A stretch of 60,000 bases of DNA from Takakia lepidozioides. Lineage: Eukaryota > Streptophyta > Takakiopsida > Takakiales > Takakiaceae. Both the position numbers and the translations under genes were made by a program. The stretch is taken from NCBI GenBank assembly GCA_030704615.1, contig CM060731.1:11162001-11222000 (forward strand). Direction: 5' to 3'. The notes under the pieces are model-generated. The model was not told the DNA's origin, did no database searches, and was given only the letters and a program-made list of their open reading frames with translations. Each line of letters opens with the position of its first letter. Position 1 is the stretch's first letter. Below are positions 33,609-42,780 of the stretch, piece by piece.

Positions 33609-35330
33609 ATGAGTGTCATCACGGAGTTACCCAAGGGTTTTGAGGGGAGTACGGCTACAGGCAGTCGCAGTGAGAGTGGGTTCACAAGACGAGGTATTCG
33701 GTTCAGACCACCTTCACCTCCACCATCAACTACTGTAGAGTCTGACACAGACCTGGAGGCTTCATCAACAGGTGTGCAGTTTTCTTCGCCATTATTGTGG
33801 GACGACATGGAGGAGATGTATGGAGCTACTAAGGGGCCTCGTAGGTACTCTGGAGCTGTGGGCACAATCGAGCTGGATGACTTTATCCAGGAGTTCGACA
33901 GCTGGTGTGATTTGCAGCAGATGCGCAATCCACAGCTGTTCACTCCATTCATGGCGTGGAAGGGATTGTTCCAGCATTTTGAAGGCCCGCCTATGGATGA
34001 TTACCACGAGTTCAGGCGAGGATATGAAGCAGAGATTGAGGAGTGGCGGATGTATTGGTCACCTGACTACGTCTCCATTACTCGAGGAACAACGCGACCA
34101 GTAGCGACATCAGCACCAATACCTCCCACGGCCAGCACTAGTAGTGGAACAAGTAGTGCTGGTACTTCTGTAGAAGGTGCTACTACTCCTTCTGCCACGA
34201 CTACAACACATGTGCCTAGATTCAGCCCGGTGGTGGAGTTCTTCCAGGAGTTGCGGAGAAACTACCAAGGTGTACGGACAGAGAAGCTGCGAAGTTTGTA
34301 AGACTTCCAGCGCAAATCCAGTGAGAGCCTGCGAGAGGCCTACACTTGTATGAGGCGCTTGATAAGTGTGACCCAAGGGGTTACTGAAGCTCAGGCAATC
34401 CAGTTCTGGTATGGAATTTTGGACAAGGCGCTCAGGAGAAGGGTGCGGGATACAACCCTGTTACAAGCAACCCAACCCACATTAGCAGATGTGTTTCTAC
34501 TGGCTGAGCGGATTGAGCTCAACATGCTGGAGGAGCGTGTTGTTACCATTGGATTTGGCAAGGACATGCCTGCACGAGGCGCAGCTGCCAGCCCATAGGC
34601 ACAGGGGACTGCCCAACAGCGTGGGCAGGGGGGCAAGGTTTCCCAACCCAAATTCCATGGAGCTTACAGGGGACCTCAGGTGCAGAGGCCAGTAGCATCT
34701 TTTGCAAGCCAACAGCAACCAGGGGTGATATGTTGGACATGTGGAGGACCCCATGTCAAGAAAGATTGCCCAGAGAGTGGCAAAAGGTCGGCACAAGCAC
34801 AGCCTACATAGTTGCAGTGTGGGCATTGTGGCAAGTATGGGCATGGAGATGCCCGGTGTTATGACTTGCACCCTGAGTTGCAGCAAGGCCAGTTCCAAGG
34901 GAACAATGGTGGCCGAGGGCGAGCTGGAGCACCTCAGAGAGGACGAGGTGGTCAGGCACGAGGTGTAGGACGAGGGCAAGCACAGTATGGCCAAGGACGT
35001 GGAGACCAGGGCGTTGACCAAGGCATGGCCAACCGGCTTCAGCAACTAGAGCCAAGGCTTGCTGCCATGGCCACAACTCAGGTGGTACCAGCTCCAAGAC
35101 CTGAGGGTCCACCTCATGTTCCTCCTTAGCAGCGTCATCCTGACGGAGGAGACATGGGAGGCATAGGATTTATGTGTGGGGCAACACTACCATTAGTGCA
35201 GGTGGAGTCTGCTGCAGCCGTCACTCGAGGAGCAGCACGAGTTCCTGAGCCACGAGGTGCAGAGGTGGAGTTAGATCCACATCGTGGGGAGGCAAGCCAT
35301 TAGGCTAGGTTGCCTCAATCATTCACCTTG
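33609..35330 (+). pseudogene. Copy 1 gag with two zinc knuckles
   Basis: ATG at 33609 opens MSVITELPKGFEG. The capsid-like region is as in copy A. A CAA to TAA change at 34299 and further stops (34596, 34808, 35127, 35300) break it, all in one frame. Zinc knuckles CWTCGGPHVKKDC and CGHCGKYGHGDARC lie near 34730-34860, then an Arg/Gly-rich tail. Gag, protease, methyltransferase and RT would have been one polyprotein. Confidence 0.82.
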
Positions 35331-36480
35331 GGGGAGATAGTGTCGACGACATCCATGGCACCTAATTCCCGCCCGACAGATACAGCGGCCGTTATTGTGC
35401 CATTGGGGAGAGCTACACGTGTAGCACTGACACCTGTTGCCAAGGCTAGTGTAGCCAGTGCGTTGTTGGGGGCAGCCACCTCTGTGTGTCAAGCCCCACT
35501 GTTCTCGGCGACCATGATCGCGACGCCAGGGGTAAGACCAGCTGCAGTGTTCAGACTAGCAGCAACACTCTGCGAGAGTGGGGAGGTCACTTCATCTTCT
35601 GCGGAGTTGGTGGAAGGTGTAGTGGCAGAGGAATCCTCGGATTTGAGGGTCAAGACTGCCACAGCTGCGCCATGGCAAGCTGTAGCTACCAGGTTGACGG
35701 AGCTGTCAGCTAGGCCAGCCTTTGAGCGCGCCATGGTAACACCTGGAGTTGTCTTGTTAGACAACCAGGATGTCATTTTCTCTTTGAGTGGACCGGCAGG
35801 CAAGAGGTACCGGCCACTGCGGGTCTTGTTGGACTCGGGAGCTCAGCCACTGATGTTGGGCAGAGCTGCTATTGCATGTTTGGGCCTCATGGAGGCGGAT
35901 ATAGAGCCTTTTCTTTTTTAGATACAGACATCTCTGGGAGGATCAGAGCAGGCTCGGGGCATGACACGGCGTGAGTTGGCCATTAGACTACAGCCGGATC
36001 ATCCTATAGATGGCTCAATGATGCGAGCCAAGATGTGACAGATGCGGTCTCTTACGATGTCCTTGTTGGTGGGGCGGTGTTATATCCTATGGGCTTCACC
36101 CTGGATTTTTGGGAGGAGTCAGCATCCTACAGGCCTGGATGGCAGTCAGGGGATGAAGTACAACTCCCTGTGACATTCATTGGGGGTGTTGCTGCTGCCC
36201 AGCGGGGCAAGATGCCAACACTAACAGCCTTCACAGCTGCAGTTAGTTGGCATGGAGAGTTGCTGGAGGGCAATGCCCATGCAGAGGATGTGCCACCTCC
36301 AGCAGAGCAGGATGACATGCATGGTACGGCGGAGTTGTCTGCTATGATTGCTCACACTCCATTGTGGGATACGAGCAAGGATTTGCAGCAGGCTGCTGAT
36401 AGACGGGTGCAACAAGCCTGGGTAGAGGCCTTTGTACCGTCAGGAGAGGAGGAGAATGCGGTGATTGCACCAAGACCACC
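35331..36480 (+). pseudogene. Copy 1 aspartic protease region
   Basis: The active site is VLLDSGAQPLMLGRAA at about 35825-35870. A TAG at 35919 and an indel before 36035 shift the frame; downstream YDVLVGGAVLYPMGF is intact. An Ala/Thr-rich linker joins it to gag. Confidence 0.8.
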
Positions 36481-37780
36481 TGAGTTGTCGCCATTGGACA
36501 CCACACCTCTTGTGTGGCAGTGCCCGGATGAAGGCACATGCCTTCTGGACTTGTTTGGCGGGATGAACACTGGATTGGCTGCATTGCTGCAGGCAGGTGT
36601 ACGAGTTTGACGTTACCTGGAGAGGGATGAGACTGCACGACGCATCTCACTGCGCCATGTTGCTCAGTTGGTGCAGCAGTATCCTGATTTGTTGCCAGTG
36701 TCTGCAGTTCGTGGATACCAACAGGCATTGCCAGCCGACATCTCTTTGCTGGGGGCGCATGATTTGGAGCGGGTTGACCCTATTCACTTGGTAGTGGCAG
36801 GTTGGCCTTGCCAAGGGCATTCATCAGCCGGGCATGACAATGGGTTACAAGACTCAAGGTCACGCCTGTTTTGGGAGATATTGAGGGTCCTACGCTATTT
36901 ACAACTTCAGCAGACAGACTCTCCGGCATATATCTTGGAGAATGTGCCATTGATGGGTGATTCTCGGGCCAAGGTGATGGCCAGTGTGCATCAAGTGCGG
37001 TCTTGGCTTGGGTTAGCAGTGTTGCTGAACGCAGCTGTAGTGGGGTCACGGGCTCATCGCCCACGACTATGGTGGACCAACTTGATGCCACCTGCACTGC
37101 TCAAGCGTGCATTTGATGGGGTGCAGCGGCCACCACACCTGACGGTGGATAGCATTTTGGACATAGGGAGACAGTCTCAACGTGTGAGACATGATGACCG
37201 ATCACCTTTGGCAGTGGTCAATAAGGTGGGTCACCCACAAGCCGCATTGCCTACACTGCTTAGCTTTCCAGGATCTCATGCTTTTCGGGATGGTGGACAT
37301 GGCCTCTTGTGGGATAGCCAGTTGCAGTAATTAGTAGAGCCCAATGCTGACGAGCGCAAGCGGGCGATGGGTTTCACCACTGGTACCACGGCGGTGCCCT
37401 CTTTTTCTGAGGCATCACGTCGTCAGGTGTTGGGGCAAGCAATGGATCTCAATTGCTTGACCTGGATTATCAGCTTGGCTATGGCTGAGCAGCGCAGAGT
37501 ACGGAGTACACTTCCCTTGATGGTCTCCCTGCCTACCGAGATGGTACAGGCAGCCAGTGGGGGCGAACAGGTGAGGACCACGAGGTGCATGCCGCATCCA
37601 TGGCACACGTGGGAGGTGCTCGAGGTTCAAAAGGAGTTGGCAGCCAAGGTGGCGGTAATGGATGAGGTTGGGGATTTTTCTTGGGTTGAGGAGGTCCTCA
37701 AGGATGGGATGATGGGGCAGGATGAGACATTGTCACTGACAGAGGAGGCAGTGATCACTGCTCAAGAGGTTGCAGCATAG
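36481..37780 (+). pseudogene. Copy 1 DNMT3-like cytosine-5 DNA methyltransferase, all catalytic motifs present
   Basis: Motif I LLDLFGGMNTGLAALLQAG at 36540-36600; motif IV VVAGWPCQGHS with the catalytic PCQ at 36806-36814; then NGLQDSRSRLFWEILRVLR, similar in layout to DNMT3; motif VI ILENVPLMGD with ENV at 36938-36946; motif VIII-like SRAHRPRLWWTN near 37045-37080; motif X-like RRQVLGQAMDLNCL near 37420. The enzyme family transfers methyl from SAM to C5 of cytosine. The non-rearranged order favours DNMT3 over DRM. A TGA at 36608 (CGA in copy A) breaks this copy, and a TAA at 37328 and TAG at 37778 are shared with copy A. The variable region between motifs VIII and X holds the presumed target-recognition part. 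Confidence 0.88.
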
Positions 37781-39530
37781 CAACCACGGGACGCGTCTTC
37801 TACCTCTAAGCCTGCTGGACTCAAGGTTGCAGTCACGAAGGACAACTGGGAGCCTGATGTTGGACCTATAGTCACCGGAGGAGAGAAACGACGTATACGG
37901 CGGTTCTTGAGGGCTTACAGGAACTGCTTTGCCTTCAGTTTGAAGGACTTAGGAGCACTGAAGGGTCAAGAGATTCGCATTGAATTGGCTACTGACACGC
38001 CAATCTTTCGGAGACCCTATAGATACAGTGACATGGAGAGGTCTTTGATTCAGATGAGAACTCAGGACCTTTGGGGGCTGGTTTGGTGGAGCTATCTGGG
38101 GGAGAGTATGCTTCAGCCACAGTGATGCCAACCAAGAAGGATGTCTATGGCAATTGGACGGAGAGACGTATGTGCGGTGATTACCGGCCTGTAAATCGTC
38201 AGACCAAGTTCGATAGGTATGCCATGCCGACACCAGATGAGATCTTTGATGCCATTGGGCATGCCAAGGTCTTTAGCACTTTGGATTTACGATCCGGATA
38301 TCACCAATTGCCGATCAAGGAGGCGGATAAGCAGAAGACGACATTCTGGGGGATCAATGAGCACGGGAAAGATTGCCTATACCAGTGGCGGTTCTTACCA
38401 TTTGGGCTTAAGAATGCTCCGGCAGAGTTTTCAGAGAGTCATGGACAAGATTCTAGCAGGGGTGGAGTTTGCTCGGTGCTACATAGATGACATCATCATC
38501 TTTAGTGCTACGGTGGAGGAGCATGAGAGACACCTTCAAGTGGTATTTGAGCACTTGAGGGCGCACGGATTGAAGTTACATCCGGGGAAGTGCAAGTTTT
38601 TCCACAACCAAATTGAGTATCTGGGTCACATGATATATCTTGGAGGATTGGGGGTACAGCAGACTAAGGTAGAGGCCATTGCACGGATTCCACGCCCCAC
38701 GGATGTGAGCCGAGTTCGAGCTTTCATGGGGTTAGCAAACTATTATAGACGGTTTGTTAAGGGATTTAGTGCCATTGCAAAGGCTCTAACCAAACTGACC
38801 AAGATGGACCAGGAGTGGCAGTGGGAAGATGAGCAAGAACAAGCTTTTCAAGAGCTCAAGGCGAGGTTGACCTCGGCGCCCATCTTGAGACGACTTATCA
38901 GGGGGCGTCCTTTTCAGCTGCATACAGATTGGAGCATGCTGGGGCTTGGAGCGGTGCTCACATAGGTGGATGATGAGGGAAGAGAGTTCGTAGTGGCTTA
39001 TGCTAGCCGCTCGAACAACACTGCAGAGTCTAAGTATAGCTCATATGAGGGAGATTGCTTAGCTGCAGTGTGGGCCGTGGCACACTTCAGGTGCTATCTA
39101 TACGGCAATCTCTTCACCCTTGTCACGGATCACCAACCACTCAAGTGGTTGATGGAGTCAGACAAGCTTACGGGGAAGCTTGCACGGTGGGCACTCATCC
39201 TTCAAGAGTATGACTTTCAAGTTGTGCATCGACCGGGTTTGGTCAATCGGGATGCAGATGGGTTGAGTCGCAATCCATGCACGAGCCAGCAGGATGACAC
39301 TAGAGCTCGGTGGCATGGTGAGACGGACGAGGAGATGGTGCCTGGATGGCATGCATCTGCATTTCTGTGTATCTTGGCAGCGGAAGGCCAGGTTGGACCT
39401 GCAACAGGGATGACTGTAGATCAAGTGTCTGAGGACCCTGAGGCCAGCAATGAGCAAGGTGGCGCCAAAGATATACATGAGGATTCAGCTGTGTTGGACT
39501 ACCTCCGCACTGGAGACACGACAGCCACTG
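37781..39530 (+). pseudogene. Copy 1 reverse transcriptase and RNase H
   Basis: It continues in the methyltransferase frame after the TAG (QPRDASSTSKPAG). RT motifs [26 protein letters not shown] and CYIDDIIIF; RNase H TDWSMLGLG, TDHQPLKWL and NRDADGLSRNP. Frameshifts near 38080 and 38435 and a TAG at 38963 interrupt it. Confidence 0.85.
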
Positions 39531-40916
39531 TGACTGCCAAGGAGAGGGATCGGATCCTACAACGAGCCAAGAGGTTCAAGTGGGAGGGGAGACACCTGCT
39601 CCGAGTGTGGGAGGATGGTCAAGTGAGGATTGTGCCTCACCCAACACAGCGGGCACGGTTAGTGCGGCATGCCCATGAGGAGTTGGGGCATTTTGGGGTG
39701 CGACGCACTCATAGTCTACTGCAGGGGCAGTATTGGTGGCGTGGTATGCACACAGAGGTGCAATAATTTGTGGCTAGGTGCATGGTGTGTGACAGGGTGC
39801 GTGTTTCATTCAATGCCCCTACTCCACAATTGCACCCTCTTCCGATCATAGGATTGGGCTACAGGTGGAGTCTTGATTTCGCAGGGCCGTTGTCACTAAC
39901 CATGCGCCACAACAAGTACGTGTTGGTGATGGTGGAGCACTTCTCCAAGTGGATCGAGTTGGTTCCATTGCATGATAAGGCTAGTGAGGGAGCTGCGTAT
40001 GCATTCTTGGATTGTGTACTTAGCCGATTTGGTACTCCAGCTGAGGTACTCACGGACCAAGGGAGAGAGTTCTTGGGGGAGTTTTCAGGCTTTGTGTGAC
40101 AAGGCCTTGGTAGACCACCGCACCACTTCTCGGGATCATCCTGAGGCCAATGGCTTGGCAGAGAGGGTTGTTCAGACAGTAAAGAGGGGTTTGCGCAAGT
40201 ATGGCTTGCAGAAGGGACACCTAGGAGATTGGGACCTTCAGTTACCCTGGTTAGCCATGGGCTATAGGTTCAGCAAGCAAACATCACTTGCCTCATTCTC
40301 ACCATACTTTCTTCTCTTTGGCCGAGAGCCGGATTTGCCTACATCCATTCGCAGAGAAGCTGCTATAGTTCTTAACCTTGACGATCCGGACGTCTGGGCA
40401 CGTGCATGTGATCAACGTGCAGAGTTGTTCAAGAAAGTCGTGCCCATGGCTTTCGAGAACCTTGCCATTGCACAACATCGTGATACGTTGAGGTATGCTA
40501 CCATACGTGGTGGGGGCTATCGTCATGGGGTTCGAAGATTCAACCCTGGTGACTATGTCTATCTGCAGCAGACTGCTCCTACGACCTTGGATGTGACTGC
40601 AGGACGTATTATTTTGAGGGTTCGAGAGGTCTTGCCCTCAGGCGTCTTGATCTTGGAGGGTCGGGATGGCATAACTTGGAAGGACCATGTGCGTAATTGT
40701 ACGTCATGTCACCTTCCGAATGTCGATGGCAGGATTGACCCAAACCTGGCAGTGGTACCTGCAAGTTTGAGGTGCATGTTGTGTGGGTCTGCTAGAGGGG
40801 CAGCTACCATGCTGGTGTGTGATCGATGCTCTAGAGGTTGGCATATGGGATGCTTGACTCCACCTCTTGAGATGGTTCCTGATGGGGATTGGTTATGTCC
40901 GCATTGCATTGGATAG
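39531..40916 (+). pseudogene. Copy 1 integrase with C-terminal PHD finger
   Basis: Zinc finger HEELGHFGVRRTH with CMVC, DDE core (SLDFAGPLSL, VLTDQGREF, EANGLAERVV), the long C-terminal region (FNPGDYVYLQQ), then a complete PHD finger at 40766-40913: CMLC, CDRC, GWHMGC, WLCPHC, ending two residues later. A TAA at 39764 and one extra base near 40086 break the frame. The last 314 codons (39972-40916) are open. Confidence 0.88.
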
Positions 40917-41176
40917 TGGGAGTGGATACAACCATGGAAGGCTAACAAGAAATGCAGGGCCAAGCTACTAGGAGACCTTGAACACACGAGATCCTGGCTC
41001 AAGTTCACAGATTGCAAGACGGCGACTAACGATGGGGCTACTCTTGTACCCGGCCTCTTGGTCTATAGAGTTTGAGTACAATAGGGACAGTGATAGAGGA
41101 CTTAATACAGCTGTGGCTATTACATCTTGTAGCTATCTAAAATTAAAGGGACCTATCCACCAGCTAGGGGGGCGAT
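40917..41176 (+). promoter_or_regulatory. 3' UTR and polypurine tract of copy 1
   Basis: Untranslated DNA ending CCAGCTAGGGGGGCGAT directly before TGTGGCAG of repeat A, the expected start of plus-strand DNA synthesis. Confidence 0.65.
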
Positions 41177-41705
41177 TGTGGCAGACTACTTTATTGTGCA
41201 TATATGTGTGGTGTAGTTTGGACAACGATGTAGTTGTGTAGCGATACGTATGCGCACGACAACTGTCAAGTTAAATAAACACAGTGTGAAACTAACTAGA
41301 ATAAATCTAGTTATTTGTATTTAACACTTGGATTTAGTTCAAGTGTTAAGTCAGGTGTCAAGTTTAGTTTGACACCTAAACCGTCTTATTTTCACGAGAG
41401 CGTCAGTCGTGCGGCTCATCTCTCTTGAGTTGAGCCTGCACGACCGAGCTCTTTCACTGCTTAGAATCAGAGTGTGCTTATGAAGGGAGAATATGATGTT
41501 GTGGGGTGGAGTCCCCATAGCTTGGGGCGCCCCTGGCTCGACTCTTAGTTTTAATGAGTGATTGTGTTGTGTTGAGTGTTTCTTTGTTATCAGACATGTG
41601 AGTTTAGTTCTTTCAATCATTGTGGCAGACTACTTTATTGTGCATATATGTGTGGTGTAGTTTGGACAGCGATGTAGTTGTGTAGCGATACGTATGCGCA
41701 CGACA
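41177..41705 (+). repeat. Right-end terminal repeats of copy 1: A-ac-B-A'
   Basis: A 41177-41261 (85 bases), AC, B 41264-41619 (356 bases), T, A' 41621-41705 (85 bases). A' ends CGACA at the duplication GAGC. A and A' differ at few positions. The junction GACA-AC-TGTC between A and B resembles a circle junction of element ends with two bases between them. Confidence 0.88.
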
Positions 41706-41759
41706 GAGCAAATGTGTGTGCGGCACCGCACACTCATATGAGCCAGCACAAAACAGGTT

Positions 41760-42459
41760 GGATGGAGGAGATGTATCTTTGCAAATCAAAGAAGCATGGT
41801 CTATTTCGCATCTGTAAAGGCATCGTTTCTAGGCTTCCTCTCCTTTCTCTTGCTGGTCAAGCTCATTTGTTCGACTGATGCCACCCTCTTTGTTGAACTC
41901 CCTGAAGAAACAAGATTGCCACACTGTGGCTCTCCATTTCCGCATGTATGCTTGGAAGGAGACCTTCGGTGCTGTCATGGTGATGTCATAGTCAGCCAGC
42001 TGCGTATGTAAAACAGACTGGGCTCTTTCCTCCAACTGCAAAACAACTTGAATGCAAGAATGAACTAGAAATCAATCACAACCAATGTAACATGGAAAGA
42101 GAACGACAAAAAAGCGAAACGAAAGTGACACAGCAAAAGACATCATACCTGGCTCCAGTAAGTGGTCTTGTGAAGCCATGTGTCCATCATATTGTCACTG
42201 ACAGGAATGACACGCTGGTCTTCTTCTCTTTCTCCGGCCTGGGGAACATGTGGATATCCCTAACAGTGGGATCGGAGTTCCATATTTGTAGCCACTTCAC
42301 CTTCTATTATGAAGACACAATGGCGGTAGACAACCTGTGTAACTTCTCCTGGGCCATCTCCGGCTTGCCTGGCTTGTTGTAATGGTTTTTCACCTCTTGA
42401 AGAAACTGCGGTCCGAATGATGGGTCGGCAATTCTCAACTGCTTAACAAAAGCACTCAT
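41760..42459 (-). pseudogene. N-terminal exons of the N4/N6 methyltransferase-like gene
   Basis: ATG at 42459 opens MSAFVKQLRIADPSFGPQFL and QEVKNHYNKPGKPEMAQEKL; two stops (near 42325) and a frameshift precede MMDTWLHKTTYWSQ, which ends at a donor GTATGA (42148). After a short intron (acceptor TTTTGCAG) comes LEERAQSVLHTQLADYDITM. I link it to 28418-30344 because both are on the minus strand and only copy 1 separates them; this is inference. The family of this part is not recognised. Confidence 0.4.
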
Positions 42460-42780
42460 AATAGTCCGTCATATGTAATCTGTTCCACATCTACGTCGTT
42501 CTGACATTGCGATGCCCAGCGCGAACCTGTTATATTGGTGTTTTCCGAAGCAGGTCGGTGATAAAAGCATTCGAAAACTGTGAGTGCGAATATTTTTCCT
42601 AGCTCGATAAATAGGCTTACTGGAATACTACAGCTCTACCCCTGAGGAGAGAAGGACAACAAAGGGGGTTGAGAGTCACATCAAGCAAGAGATGACCGCC
42701 ACAGCAGTGGGCCTTGTTCTATCAATTGCGCTGCTACCATTGCTGTTTCCAGTTGACCATCTACCCACTCGTAGCCGTTG
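42460..42780. other. Unassigned DNA, possible promoter of the gene to the left
   Basis: Upstream of the ATG at 42459 on the minus strand. No clear motif recognised. Confidence 0.25.

Larger units (their letters stand above)
30778..41705 (+). mobile_element. Copy 1: DNMT/PHD Ty3/gypsy-like element with intact methyltransferase motifs
   Basis: A 10.9-kb element on the plus strand starting TGTCAAG and ending GCGCACGACA, flanked by the 4-bp duplication GAGC (30774-30777, 41706-41709). Contents: repeat B, self-complementary primer site, host gene fragments (unknown tail, 60S P2, Obg), leader, gag, protease, cytosine-5 methyltransferase, RT/RNase H, integrase/PHD, polypurine tract, A-B-A'. The two B repeats (356 bases each) differ at about nine sites, mostly C/T or G/A transitions, as expected for decay of methylated DNA. 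Stops and frameshifts interrupt every gene. Confidence 0.9.

Noticed and set aside
41177-41705. A-B-A' as a solo LTR (B) inserted in a unit A with an 85-base target duplication
   Set aside because: 85 bases is far too long for a target duplication. The same layout recurs in three copies, and true 4-bp duplications lie outside A' and the left B.
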